Positions 15,424 to 23,941 of a stretch of 62,723 nucleotides of DNA are shown here, in pieces. The position numbers and the translations under genes are program-made. The notes under the pieces are model-generated. The model saw only the letters and a list, made by a program, of their open reading frames with translations, had not been told where the DNA came from and did no database searches. Source of the DNA: Thalassotalea sp. 42_200_T64 (GTDB lineage: Bacteria; Pseudomonadota; Gammaproteobacteria; Enterobacterales; Alteromonadaceae); contig MABC01000071.1 of NCBI GenBank assembly GCA_002162925.1, forward strand, positions 1 through 62,723, written 5' to 3'. The number at the start of each line of letters is the position of its first letter. The first letter of the stretch is position 1.

Positions 15424-15451
15424 AACACTTAGCTTTTCGTCTCTCGTTTCT
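15424..15451 (+). repeat. Dispersed 28-bp repeat, copy 1
   Basis: A pyrimidine-rich segment (CTTAGCTTTTCGTCTCTCG core) that matches 31222-31249 at 25 of 28 positions in the same orientation. It lies directly after the receptor remnant. Confidence 0.5.
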
Positions 15452-15558
15452 AATATTGACTAATGTCGGGTTTTCGCGAGAATGTCTGACAGTTTTGTTT
15501 TATCATAACGGCATTAATCAATCATTTTAATTGCGTTAATTACGCGCAGGTTGGAACT

Positions 15559-17049
15559 ATGGTGTTAGATAGCAGTATTTGCAGGCAGGCAAGATTATCC
15601 CGAGATCTTCGTTTTGATGGAAAGTTCTTTACCGCGGTGTTAACCACAGGCATCTATTGTCGGCCAACCTGCCCGGCGGGTCCGGCGAAAGAAGAAAACG
15701 TACGCTATTATCTGAGTGCCGCACAAGCAGAATTTAATGGCTACCAGCCCTGTAAGCGCTGTAAACCTGAATTATCTCCTGAGCAGCAACTATCGAGTCA
15801 TTTAAGCCAGGCATTAAATTTAATCACCATTTCACCACAATTATCGGTGCATCAATTAGCTCAGAAATTACAGCTTAGTGAACGCCAGGTACAGCGGTTA
15901 TTCAAAGAAAACTTGGGGCTTAATCCAAATGAATTCATCAATCAAAAACGACAGATCACCGCACGTACTCTATTACTGAGCACCAGTATTACGATTGCTG
16001 ACGTTGCAATAATCAGTGGTTTTGGCAGCACTCGTAGTTTTAATGAGCACATCAAAAAACAATATAAACTCACACCTTCACAACTGAGAAAATCGATTAA
16101 ATCGATTAAATCGCAAAAACACAATCATTTGCAGCTCAAGCTAAAATATCAGGGTAAGTTGAATTGGCCACTGATGCTGAATTTTTTCCGAGCAAGAGTG
16201 ATCCCTGGGGTTGAGTTAGTCACCGACAGTTATCAAAGGACCATAAGCATAGATAACTGCCATGGCTGGATCAAAGTCAGTAAAGACGAGAATAACGTTA
16301 CCAATGATGAGTATTTAACTCTCGATGTCGTGATAAATGATTATTCGCAGCTTTCACAAATCATCTCCCGAGTCAGAAAAATGTTCGATCTGGACTGCAA
16401 TTTAGCGGTGATCACTGAGCATTTAGGACAACATAACGTATTTCAACAAGTGATCGCGAATAGCCAAGGGCTACGTTTGCCAGGTTGTTGGGATATTTTT
16501 GAATTCTCCATTCGGGCAATATTAGGCCAACAAATATCGGTGAAAGCAGCAACAACACTTGCTGGCAGGATCGCCAATAAATACGCAGAAAAGGTAGAGC
16601 ACGAGATCCTGCAAGCACTGCCCGATGGCTTGGAGTTATACTTTCCCAGTTCACTAACCTTGGCGAATGCAGACTTTAAAGAATTAGGCATTACCGACAC
16701 CAGACAGCAAACGTTAAGCACCTGGATTGAATTTTTTGACCGCAACCATGCATTGTTTCGCACGACCCAAGATGCAGAATCATTTGAAAAAACCTTATGC
16801 CAGCTGAAGGGCATTGGCCCCTGGACAGCAAACTACATGGCAATGCGCGGCTTAAGTTTACCGGATGCGTTTCCGGCTGCCGATTTAGGCATCATAAAAG
16901 CCTTAACGAATAAAGCGCCGGCTAATAACGAAACAACTAAGCCGATAACTCCAAAACAAATATTAGCGGAGGCCGAACAATGGCGCCCCTGGCGTTCTTA
17001 TGCCGCAATTTATTTATGGCAGACATTGGCCCCACAAAACAAGAATTAA
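15559..17049 (+). CDS. Ada/AraC/AlkA fusion: alkylation regulator and 3-methyladenine DNA glycosylase
   Basis: A protein of 496 residues with three parts. Residues 1-75 form the Ada zinc domain with four cysteines (Cys34, Cys38, Cys65, Cys68), where Cys34 corresponds to the methyl-phosphotriester acceptor. Residues about 85-185 are an AraC-type HTH pair. From about 200 a full AlkA glycosylase follows, with the helix-hairpin-helix LKGIGPWTANYMAMRG and catalytic Asp442 in FPAADLG. It probably senses methylated DNA, activates repair genes and excises alkylated bases. A GCGTTAATTACGC palindrome at 15533-15545 is a possible operator. Ogt follows after 16 bases in the same operon. Confidence 0.92.
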   Translation: MVLDSSICRQARLSRDLRFDGKFFTAVLTTGIYCRPTCPAGPAKEENVRYYLSAAQAEFNGYQPCKRCKPELSPEQQLSSHLSQALNLITISPQLSVHQLAQKLQLSERQVQRLFKENLGLNPNEFINQKRQITARTLLLSTSITIADVAIISGFGSTRSFNEHIKKQYKLTPSQLRKSIKSIKSQKHNHLQLKLKYQGKLNWPLMLNFFRARVIPGVELVTDSYQRTISIDNCHGWIKVSKDENNVTNDEYLTLDVVINDYSQLSQIISRVRKMFDLDCNLAVITEHLGQHNVFQQVIANSQGLRLPGCWDIFEFSIRAILGQQISVKAATTLAGRIANKYAEKVEHEILQALPDGLELYFPSSLTLANADFKELGITDTRQQTLSTWIEFFDRNHALFRTTQDAESFEKTLCQLKGIGPWTANYMAMRGLSLPDAFPAADLGIIKALTNKAPANNETTKPITPKQILAEAEQWRPWRSYAAIYLWQTLAPQNKN

Positions 17050-17065
17050 CTAAGGTATTAAGATT

Positions 17066-17560
17066 ATGATTTACTATGATATTTTAACAAGCCAATGTGG
17101 TGATATCGCCATTTTAGGCAATGAACAAGGCATTATTGAAGTGGCGTTCCAGCAGGGTAAAGCCAGCGCCGATATAGGTTCTAACGTAGAAAAAGTAAAT
17201 CAATGTTCTCCTGTTCATATGGTAGAGGCAAAACAACAACTCGATCAATACTTTAAAGGCAATAGAGAAAACTTTGATTTGCCACTAGCGCAAACGGGTA
17301 CTAATTTTCAAAGTAGCGTCTGGACTGAATTAACCAACATACCGTTTGGTAAAACCATTAGCTATGGTGAGTTAGCCAGACGCATTAACAAACCAGCCGC
17401 AGTTAGAGCAGTAGGCACCGCCAATGGCGCAAATAAATTAGCGATTATTGTACCGTGCCATCGGGTGATTGGCGCCAATCAAAAATTAACGGGCTATGCC
17501 GGAGGCATGGGCATAAAAGCAAAATTATTAATGCTTGAAGGGGCTCAATTTAAGGTTTAA
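17066..17560 (+). CDS. ogt: Methylated-DNA--protein-cysteine methyltransferase
   Basis: Suicide repair enzyme of 164 residues that takes the alkyl group from O6-alkylguanine. The active IVPCHRVIG site is intact with Cys131, and the DNA-binding helix (TISYGELARRINKPAAVRAVG, near 95-115) carries the arginine finger. The N-terminal domain is short as in Ogt. It directly follows the Ada/AlkA fusion gene, so both arms of alkylation repair are co-expressed, probably under control of the Ada domain next door. Confidence 0.93.
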   Translation: MIYYDILTSQCGDIAILGNEQGIIEVAFQQGKASADIGSNVEKVNQCSPVHMVEAKQQLDQYFKGNRENFDLPLAQTGTNFQSSVWTELTNIPFGKTISYGELARRINKPAAVRAVGTANGANKLAIIVPCHRVIGANQKLTGYAGGMGIKAKLLMLEGAQFKV

Positions 17561-17618
17561 CTAGCAATGAATTTGTTTCTCATTATAATCACGATATCGT
17601 TTTCTTTTTGTGGTTATT

Positions 17619-17972
17619 ATGATTGAAATTATCATCGGCTTAGCAGCTTTTATATTATTGTGGATGATGTGGCGTCTATATCAAGCAAAGCAATACAACC
17701 GTTTTATTGACTGGCTAAACGTTGACATAAGCCCGAAATTGGCACAAGTGCTAATCGCTGAAATGGAGCAAAACCGCTCTGAATTGTTTCCCAATACCGA
17801 AGATCATATTCACGCCGCCCTAATGTATTATCGTCAATATCCGGTAAGAATATTTGAAGCGGCAGTGGCAAGAGAAGTGATAGAACAAGGTTGGTTGATT
17901 GATAAACCGCATAAACGTTGGGCAGCTCATTTATTGTTTATTCAAGCTGCTTACCGTTTAAAAAATGGCTAG
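17619..17972 (+). CDS. Hypothetical membrane-anchored protein
   Basis: About 117 residues that I do not recognise. A single hydrophobic helix (IIIGLAAFILLWMMWRLY) fills residues 2-20, followed by a basic and then helical cytoplasmic part, so it is probably an N-terminally anchored inner-membrane protein. A GTG at 17610 in frame is an alternative start; neither has a clear ribosome site. It follows ogt by about 60 bases on the same strand and converges on a lipoprotein gene. Confidence 0.6.
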   Translation: MIEIIIGLAAFILLWMMWRLYQAKQYNRFIDWLNVDISPKLAQVLIAEMEQNRSELFPNTEDHIHAALMYYRQYPVRIFEAAVAREVIEQGWLIDKPHKRWAAHLLFIQAAYRLKNG

Positions 17973-18041
17973 ATTAACCATAGGCAGATATCGGTTATGC
18001 AATAGCATGAGCTAGAGAACTACATCTAATAACCCATGTTA

Positions 18042-18563
18042 TTAAATCGTCTTTATTTGTTTAATTTTGGGTACTTCAACCAAAACTTTACAGGTTAATT
18101 TAATGGTGTTGTCTTGGGTTAAACTCGAATCGCATTGCTGTTTTTTAACCTTCCCGATCCCTAATACTTCATTAACAGACTCGCTCTGCATGTCTTGATA
18201 ACTGTATTGGTTATTCTGGTTTCTCACGCTAATCGTGTTAATTTGTGTTTTAGCTGCAATGAGCACACCATGAACCTCTTCAACGGCTTGCAGTTTGGCT
18301 TTTTGCTTAGCAAACTCAGTCAGCGAAGCTAAACTGTCTTTTTCTCCCCCGACAACAGTCACTTCGGTCCAGGTTTGTTGAAACTGCGGATTACCTTGAG
18401 CATCAGTTTGATAAACAATATCGTATTTGCGTTCTGCTTGTTTATCATTAGCGAAAACATTGGCTCGGGGTTGCGCACCAGAAATTGCAATGACCTGCTC
18501 ACCACTAGTGGATGCACAGGCACTCAGTAAAATAGGGATAATGCTATAAGCCAATTTCTTCAC
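18042..18563 (-). CDS. Hypothetical lipoprotein
   Basis: A protein of 173 residues with a lipoprotein signal (LLSACAST, Cys near residue 16). No family is recognised; the body is mostly polar with an alternating helix-strand look (LTEFAKQKAKLQAVEEVHGVL) seen in LPP20/FlgT-like domains, but this is a guess. It starts at a GTG two bases after the stop of the shifted TPR-like segment upstream, with AGGA about ten bases ahead, so the genes are translationally coupled. It is the last gene of a damaged lipoprotein operon. Confidence 0.65.
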   Translation of the reverse strand: MKKLAYSIIPILLSACASTSGEQVIAISGAQPRANVFANDKQAERKYDIVYQTDAQGNPQFQQTWTEVTVVGGEKDSLASLTEFAKQKAKLQAVEEVHGVLIAAKTQINTISVRNQNNQYSYQDMQSESVNEVLGIGKVKKQQCDSSLTQDNTIKLTCKVLVEVPKIKQIKTI

Positions 18564-18565
18564 TG

Positions 18566-19328
18566 TTAGAATCCTTCCATTTGATCACTTTTAATTTTCA
18601 ATGTCTCTACCAGCTCAAGTGCATCCAGAATTTCCATATTTCTTGGGTCTATGCGATTAGCATTAGCAACTAAATCAAATGAATCTTTATAGCGGCCTTC
18701 AATCAAGCGCACCATACCTTGGTTATGAATTGCAATGGCTTGATCTTCATTACTTTTTGCTTGATTAGCAATTTGCTCATCAATAGCAAACGCTTGTTGA
18801 TAGCGTTTTTTCTCAACGTAGTCATTGCATTAGCTTATTGGATATTTTTTCGGCTGATGGCAGATCATTTTTTGCATCGCTATACGACTCATAAGACTTG
18901 AACTTTTTATTGTAATCAAAAGACAAGGTATCACTGACATAAGTTTTATTGCCTCTAACCACGGAGAAGCTTACGTTTAGAGTTTGCTTAACACGATAGT
19001 AGTACTTATATTTTGTTTCTTTTTTCCCTTCATACTCTTCACGCCAATTATCTGTTTCTAAGCGAGAAACTGAAATTTGACCTACAACATCGTTAAATGA
19101 ATTTTTGTTTTCATTCACATAACCATACTCTTGAATTCGTTGCGCTAACGCATTAGCAAACGCATCACCATCATAATTTCGGCTACTGGATTTAAATTTG
19201 TGTACACTTACATCATTAAACTGAAAATTTCCCAGTGGCGGGCTTGGCACTACATGGTCAATCGTGGTTTTACAGCCCGTTAATAATAAAACGATGAGTA
19301 AGCAGAGGTTTACATAACATTTTTGCAT
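18566..19328 (-). pseudogene. Lipoprotein with TPR-like tail, apparently frameshifted
   Basis: The first frame (18822-19328, 168 residues) starts MQKCYVNL with a lipoprotein signal ending LLLTGCKTT and stops at 18822. In the next frame, from 18826 to a stop at 18566-18568, an open run of 86 codons reads NDYVEKKRYQQAFAIDEQ and later NQGMVRLIEGRYKDSFDLV, a TPR-like tail. That second frame has no start codon: a stop lies two codons upstream. Surface-lipoprotein families with a C-terminal TPR are common, so a single frameshift in an ancestral 250-residue protein is the simplest reading. Two real overlapping genes are less likely. Confidence 0.6.
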
Positions 19329-19529
19329 TGTTAATTCCCTTTATAAATAATTATGCGGATAAGCATAACCACACAATCCAAATGAACTTATTTGATATCA
19401 AACAGTTAATTATATATAAATGAAATGATAAGGGGTTATCAATTGATTAAATCTAACGGGAATGAATAGTTGTTACCAACGGCTGGCAACTCCATACCAG
19501 GCCAATGAAGTTAATTCTCTATCAATGAG

Positions 19530-19556
19530 AAAAGGAGCAAAATGCTCCTTTTCTTC
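19530..19556 (-). terminator. Terminator of the scpA-scpB-rluB operon
   Basis: AAAAGGAGCA (19530-19539) and TGCTCCTTTT (19543-19552) form a perfect 10-bp stem with an AAA loop, just past the rluB stop. The A-rich arm gives a T-tract on the minus strand. The gap to 19328 holds no other feature. Confidence 0.75.
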
Positions 19557-19566
19557 AATAACAATA

Positions 19567-20439
19567 TTACTTCCTTTTACGTCGGGCTTGTTGTTGGCCT
19601 TGCGCTTGACGTTGTTGATGTTTTTTCACATTTTTACGAATTTTTCGGCTCTTGGTGTTATCGATTTTCTTTTCACCGACCTTCACTTTCGATTTGGTCT
19701 CTGCGGATAATTGTACCAACTTGCGATAGTAATTAACGTCTTTTAAGCCAAGCTCAATCCAACCACCTAACGGCAGACGACGTTCCATCGCCAAATCACC
19801 ATAGCGTACCCGAATCAGCCTGCTAACTTGTACATTCTGGCTTTCCCAAAGACGGCGAACTTCTCTGTTTCGCCCTTCGGTTAATACGACATGAAACCAA
19901 TGGTTGCGGCCTTCACCACCTTTGTAGGTGATCTTGTTAAATTTCGCCATGCCATCTTCAAGTTTAACGCCATGGCGCAAGGTTTGTAGCATAGCTTCAT
20001 TAATCTCACCAAAAACACGTACCGCATATTCGCGTTCAACTTCGTGTGAAGGGTGCATCAAACGGTTCGCCAATTCACCATCGTTGGTAAAAATTAACAT
20101 GCCAGAAGTGTTGATATCCAATCGGCCTACGGCAACCCAACGGCTGCCATCAATGCGAGGAAGTCGGTCAAATACCGTGGCTCGACCTTCCGGATCTTTG
20201 CGAGTACACATCTCACCTTCCGGCTTATTATAAACCAGCACACGACAAGGTTGCTCATCAGTGTCGGCAATTTTTACCGGGTGACCGTCAATACGAATTT
20301 GCTCAGTGCCTTCAACGCGATCACCAAGATAGGCAACTATGCCATCGACACTGACGCGGCCTGCACCAATGACAACTTCCATTTCACGACGCGAGCCTTT
20401 ACCCGCTCGCGCTAGCACTTTCTGTAATTTTTCAGACAT
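19567..20439 (-). CDS. rluB: 23S rRNA pseudouridine(2605) synthase
   Basis: Pseudouridine synthase of 290 residues acting on helix 89 region of 23S rRNA. An N-terminal S4 RNA-binding domain ([16 protein letters not shown], residues 4-19) is followed by the RsuA/RluB catalytic domain with Asp108 in GRLDINTSG. The arginine and lysine-rich tail ([14 protein letters not shown]) is typical of RluB. It sits nine bases downstream of scpB, an arrangement conserved in many gammaproteobacteria. Confidence 0.93.
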   Translation of the reverse strand: MSEKLQKVLARAGKGSRREMEVVIGAGRVSVDGIVAYLGDRVEGTEQIRIDGHPVKIADTDEQPCRVLVYNKPEGEMCTRKDPEGRATVFDRLPRIDGSRWVAVGRLDINTSGMLIFTNDGELANRLMHPSHEVEREYAVRVFGEINEAMLQTLRHGVKLEDGMAKFNKITYKGGEGRNHWFHVVLTEGRNREVRRLWESQNVQVSRLIRVRYGDLAMERRLPLGGWIELGLKDVNYYRKLVQLSAETKSKVKVGEKKIDNTKSRKIRKNVKKHQQRQAQGQQQARRKRK

Positions 20440-20448
20440 TCAATAAAC

Positions 20449-21045
20449 TCATTCTGTTTGCGTTGCCTTCTCGGCAAGTGATGCTGCATCAACAGGGTCA
20501 ATGTTGATGTCGAGCTCGGTCACTCTCATCAAATCGGGGAGTTGTGACAGTGATTTCAAGGAAAAATAATCGAGGAAATCTGTCGTTGTCGCAAATAATG
20601 CCGGTTTGCCTGGCACTTCTTTATGGCCAACAACGTGGATCCAATCTCTTTCCTGTAATGTTCTAATTATATAACTACTTACCGCAACTCCGCGAATATC
20701 TTCTATTTCGCCGCGAGTGATCGGTTGCCGGTAGGCAATTAATGACAGCGTTTCCAATAAAGCCCGTGAGTATCGTGGCGCTTTTTCTTTAAATAACAGC
20801 GCAATAAAATCGCTGTATTGATCTTTTGCCTGAAAGCGATGACCCGAAGCCACTTCGACTAAACTAACGCCGCGCGCATCATAATCTTTTTGCAGCTGTT
20901 GTAAAATAGCTAAAAGTCGTTTTTTGCTCAATTTAACCTGTTCTGCCATGGTTTCTTGAATATTCTTTACCGATAACGGTATTTGAGAAACAAATAACAT
21001 GGCTTCGATTAACGGTTTTAATTCTTCGTCTGTTATTTTTTGCAT
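20449..21045 (-). CDS. scpB: Segregation and condensation protein B
   Basis: ScpB, 198 residues, the dimeric winged-helix subunit that joins ScpA and SMC/MukB-like machines for chromosome compaction. The family motif LIAYRQPITRGEIEDIRGV (near residue 102) and the RALLETLS lead-in are present. The 5' end overlaps scpA by 13 bases, implying translational coupling. RluB follows directly. Confidence 0.92.
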   Translation of the reverse strand: MQKITDEELKPLIEAMLFVSQIPLSVKNIQETMAEQVKLSKKRLLAILQQLQKDYDARGVSLVEVASGHRFQAKDQYSDFIALLFKEKAPRYSRALLETLSLIAYRQPITRGEIEDIRGVAVSSYIIRTLQERDWIHVVGHKEVPGKPALFATTTDFLDYFSLKSLSQLPDLMRVTELDINIDPVDAASLAEKATQTE

Positions 21046-21863
21046 AGTTTTACTCGAATATCACCATAAACTTGCACCTGTAAACATTCTATCAACGACT
21101 CTTTAACCAATTCCAGTATGGCTAAAAATGTGACCACAACCCCAGCCTTGCCCTCTTTTACATCAAACAATTCATTGAACTCGATATATTGCTGTTGCCG
21201 TTGTCTGGCGGCCAACAGTTTCAAAATATAACTCATTCGTTCGCGGGTAGACAAATATTCCCGTTGAATATGAAGGTGCTCAAACGCTGCCACTCGTTTG
21301 AGCACACCTTGCATTGCCAACACCAGTTCTTGCAAATCAACATCGGCTTGTACCAATCGCGGTTTAAAACTATCTGGCAATTTTGCACTGGCCTGGAAGG
21401 TATCGCGTTCCATGCGGGGCAACTGATCCATATCGTGCGCGGCATGTTTGATAACTTCATACTCTTGTAAGCGTCTGATAAGTTCGGCGCGAGGATCATG
21501 CTCATCATCTTCGACATCGGTTTTCGGTAATAATAAGCGGGATTTGATTTCTGCTAAAATCGCCGCCATGACTAAATATTCGGCAGCAAGTTCGAGTTTC
21601 AAATCTTTCATTACCTCAACGTATTCCATGTATTGACGGGTTATTTCGGCAACCGGTAATTCGACAATATCAAATTTTTGTTTGCGGATAAGATACAACA
21701 ACAGATCGAGCGGCCCTTCAAACTCTTCGAGAATAATTTCTAAAGCATCGGGAGGAATGAATAAGTCTTGCGGTTTTTCCACAACAGCTTCGCCATGTAT
21801 CCTTGCCAGGGGCAGCACTTGCTGGACCATGGTGCCATTATAATTTGTCGTGCTTTCACTCAT
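21033..21863 (-). CDS. scpA: Segregation and condensation protein A
   Basis: Kleisin subunit ScpA, about 276 residues from the ATG at 21863. The N-terminal signature EEFEGPLDLLLYLIRKQKFDI and the ITRQYMEYVEVMKDL segment are clear, as is the C-terminal winged helix (VVTFLAILELVKESLIECLQ). The open frame extends upstream to 21977 but that part overlaps yciO and does not resemble the family. There is no strong ribosome site before 21863. It is co-directional with yciO upstream and overlaps scpB downstream. Confidence 0.9.
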   Translation of the reverse strand: MSESTTNYNGTMVQQVLPLARIHGEAVVEKPQDLFIPPDALEIILEEFEGPLDLLLYLIRKQKFDIVELPVAEITRQYMEYVEVMKDLKLELAAEYLVMAAILAEIKSRLLLPKTDVEDDEHDPRAELIRRLQEYEVIKHAAHDMDQLPRMERDTFQASAKLPDSFKPRLVQADVDLQELVLAMQGVLKRVAAFEHLHIQREYLSTRERMSYILKLLAARQRQQQYIEFNELFDVKEGKAGVVVTFLAILELVKESLIECLQVQVYGDIRVKLCKK

Positions 21864-21913
21864 AATATTGTAATTTGTATACGCTTTTTTAACGCTTTTA
21901 TAGTTAGCGCGAC

Positions 21914-22534
21914 TTATGTAAAAGGCGAGGGATCGCCTTCCCCCACTCTGATCACTTGTGGAAATTCTTCGGTACAATCGATCACGGTAGTTGGTTTTTC
22001 ACCTAAGTAGCCACCATTTAAAATTAAATCCACTTGCTTTTCCAAGTTATCACGAATGATCTCCGGATCATATTCAGCCATATCATTACCTGGCAATATC
22101 AAGGTTGTCGACATTAACGGCTCGCCCAACTCTGCTAATAATGCCATCAGGATATTGTTATCGGGGATGCGAATACCAATGGTTTTCTTCTTCGGATTTA
22201 ATAATCGCTTCGGTACTTCTTTGGTACCTTTAAAAATAAAGGTGTAAGCACCTGGGGTGTTATTTTTCAATAAACGAAAGTTGCTATTATCCACTTGCGA
22301 GTATATCGAAAGCTCAGACAAGTCCCGACAAATCAAAGTAAAATTATGATCTTTATCAATATTGCGTATACGACAAATTCTGTCCAGTGCTTTTTTATCA
22401 CCAATATGACAACCTAGCGCGTAGCCCGAATCCGTAGGGTAAACTATCACTCCACCTTGTTGAATAATACCCACCGCTTGTTTTAATAACCTGGGTTGTG
22501 GATTTTCTGGGTGCATGTAAAAAAACTGGCTCAT
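21914..22534 (-). CDS. yciO: YciO/YrdC/Sua5 family protein
   Basis: A protein of 206 residues of the threonylcarbamoyl-AMP synthase superfamily. YPTDSGYALGC (residues 32-42) and the KDHNFTLIC segment match YciO, a paralogue of TsaC whose in vivo role is not settled. It lies between rnm and scpA, the order known from E. coli and relatives (trp operon, rnm, yciO). Rnm upstream ends 78 bases before it on the same strand. Confidence 0.9.
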   Translation of the reverse strand: MSQFFYMHPENPQPRLLKQAVGIIQQGGVIVYPTDSGYALGCHIGDKKALDRICRIRNIDKDHNFTLICRDLSELSIYSQVDNSNFRLLKNNTPGAYTFIFKGTKEVPKRLLNPKKKTIGIRIPDNNILMALLAELGEPLMSTTLILPGNDMAEYDPEIIRDNLEKQVDLILNGGYLGEKPTTVIDCTEEFPQVIRVGEGDPSPFT

Positions 22535-22612
22535 GTTAATTCCTTGGTACGTTAATTTTTATCGCAGTTGGTAAACGAAAGCTAATTGGCACATATCACT
22601 GGTACACACTGA

Positions 22613-23500
22613 TCAATGTTCTTTATTCCAATGCTGCCATATTACTGACAAATTATCGGGAACGGATAAGTTTTTGCCTAAATCACTCCATCGATTAGGA
22701 TAATGAAAGTCAGATCCTACCGATGCCTGTAAGCCATATTGCTCACATAGCTCAATCGATAGCAGCTTTTGTTGTGGGTTCATTTGAGGCGATACGACTT
22801 CCATCGCATCTCCGCCAGCATCACTAAAATCAACTATCAAACGGCGCAGCCATTTAGTCGACAAGCCATACTTCATTGGATGTGCTATCACGCTATAGCC
22901 ACCAGAGGCATTAATTACCTCTATCGCTTGTGCAATAGAACACCATAGCGGTTTCACATAGGCCCGTTGGCCCTTGCCAATATACTTATCAAAGGCTTTT
23001 TGCAATGTGGAAACTACACCTCGGTTATGTAAAACTCTGGCGAAATGAGCACGAGTGATGGTTCCGTCCTGAGCCAGAGTTTTGGCATCTTCATAGCAGT
23101 TTTCGAAACCGGCTTTTGTTAACTTGTCAGCCATTAATTGCGCTCGCTCTTCTCTTGCTTGTTGTTGTGACGCAATTAAGGCAGTGAGCGCGGGATGTTG
23201 GACATCCATATTTAAACCAACGACATGAATTTCAAAGTTTTGCCACAGGGTAGATATTTCTATGCCAGGAATTAATCTTATCTTTAAATTATTATCACGA
23301 ATATGCTGCTCAGCGATGGCAACACCGGCAACGGTATCGTGATCGGTTATGGCAAACTGCTCAATCTGATAATTACTGGCTCTGTCGATTAATTCAGCAG
23401 GGGTTAAATGGCCGTCAGAGCATTTAGTATGGCTATGGAAATCAACTCGTATCGAATTGTAACTTTTACGACTTAATTGTGCGTTATCAGTTGACTTCAT
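22613..23500 (-). CDS. rnm: PHP-domain 5'-3' exoribonuclease Rnm (RNase AM, YciV)
   Basis: PHP phosphoesterase of 295 residues. Metal ligands are visible in VDFHSHTKCSDG (near residue 19), ITDHDTVAG (near 56), IPGIEIS (near 78) and GSDFHYP (near 264). The E. coli protein removes nucleotides from 5' ends of structured RNAs and matures 23S and 5S rRNA. As in E. coli it is divergent from the trp operon, with the trp promoter and leader lying between. Confidence 0.92.
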   Translation of the reverse strand: MKSTDNAQLSRKSYNSIRVDFHSHTKCSDGHLTPAELIDRASNYQIEQFAITDHDTVAGVAIAEQHIRDNNLKIRLIPGIEISTLWQNFEIHVVGLNMDVQHPALTALIASQQQAREERAQLMADKLTKAGFENCYEDAKTLAQDGTITRAHFARVLHNRGVVSTLQKAFDKYIGKGQRAYVKPLWCSIAQAIEVINASGGYSVIAHPMKYGLSTKWLRRLIVDFSDAGGDAMEVVSPQMNPQQKLLSIELCEQYGLQASVGSDFHYPNRWSDLGKNLSVPDNLSVIWQHWNKEH

Positions 23501-23557
23501 TGCAATTTTGGGTTTTCCTATAGGCAGAGTAATTATTTTACGTGCTAAAGTGTTAAA

Positions 23558-23585
23558 TTGGTACTTAATAATTGGCTGTTATAAT
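23558..23585 (+). promoter_or_regulatory. Promoter of the trp operon
   Basis: A perfect TATAAT (23580-23585) is preceded at 16 bases by TTGGTA (23558-23563). Transcription would start near 23592, about 45 nt before the leader peptide. I see no clear TrpR operator of the ACTAGTTAACTAGT type over it. Confidence 0.6.
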
Positions 23586-23636
23586 ACTTAGGCAACGAAG
23601 TTAACCTTAATTAATCAAAGTGAACAACAAATTACC

Positions 23637-23702
23637 ATGAACATTACTCAAACAAGCGTTTCAGCTGTATTCAATATTTGGTGGTGGCATAACCTTACCT
23701 AG
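23637..23702 (+). CDS. trpL: trp operon leader peptide
   Basis: An ORF of 21 codons, MNITQTSVSAVFNIWWWHNL plus T, with three consecutive Trp codons at 15-17. Ribosome stalling at these codons when charged tRNA-Trp is scarce would free the antiterminator and allow transcription into trpE. It is followed 35 bases later by a strong terminator. It is too short for normal gene finding. Confidence 0.9.
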   Translation: MNITQTSVSAVFNIWWWHNLT

Positions 23703-23768
23703 TGGGTTGTGGACTTTGTGCTAAGCAAAAAATTCTAAAAACCCGCTTATTAACAGGCGGGTTTTTTC
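23701..23768 (+). promoter_or_regulatory. trp attenuator: antiterminator and terminator
   Basis: The terminator has arms AAACCCGC (23739-23746) and GCGGGTTT (23757-23764) followed by T residues. The alternative antiterminator pairs AGTGGGTT (23701-23708), which begins inside the leader stop codon, with AACCCGCT (23740-23747), all eight bases with one G.U. The two structures exclude each other, as in classical Trp attenuation. Confidence 0.9.
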
Positions 23769-23847
23769 GTTTTAGAACAGAAAGAAATTGAATAGACTAT
23801 TAAAGTAGTTAAATTAAGACATTAGAGACATTAAAATAGAGAGTAAT

Positions 23848-23910
23848 ATGTTAAATAATCACGTTAAAACATGGTTTATCTGGTGGCTGCAGCCACTTTA
23901 TGCCGGATGA
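23848..23910 (+). CDS. Second Trp-containing small ORF in the trp leader region
   Basis: An ATG with AGAG about six bases upstream opens a 20-codon frame, MLNNHVKTWFIWWLQPLYAG, ending in TGA. It holds three Trp codons (residues 9, 12, 13) in 20. It lies beyond the attenuator terminator and before trpE, so it is only transcribed on read-through. The codons overlap GTGGCTGCAGCCAC, a 14-bp perfect palindrome. I know of no standard second leader peptide here; it may be a further Trp sensor or a duplicated relic. Confidence 0.45.
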   Translation: MLNNHVKTWFIWWLQPLYAG

Positions 23911-23941
23911 CACACTGAAGTTAAACAAATTAGGACAAACC

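Noticed and set aside
21864..21977. N-terminal extension of scpA to 21977
   Set aside because: The extra 38 residues overlap yciO and do not resemble ScpA, whose homology begins after the ATG at 21863.
23521..23636. TrpR operator over the trp promoter
   Set aside because: No sequence close to the ACTAGTTAACTAGT-type operator is present around the TATAAT; attenuation seems the main visible control.
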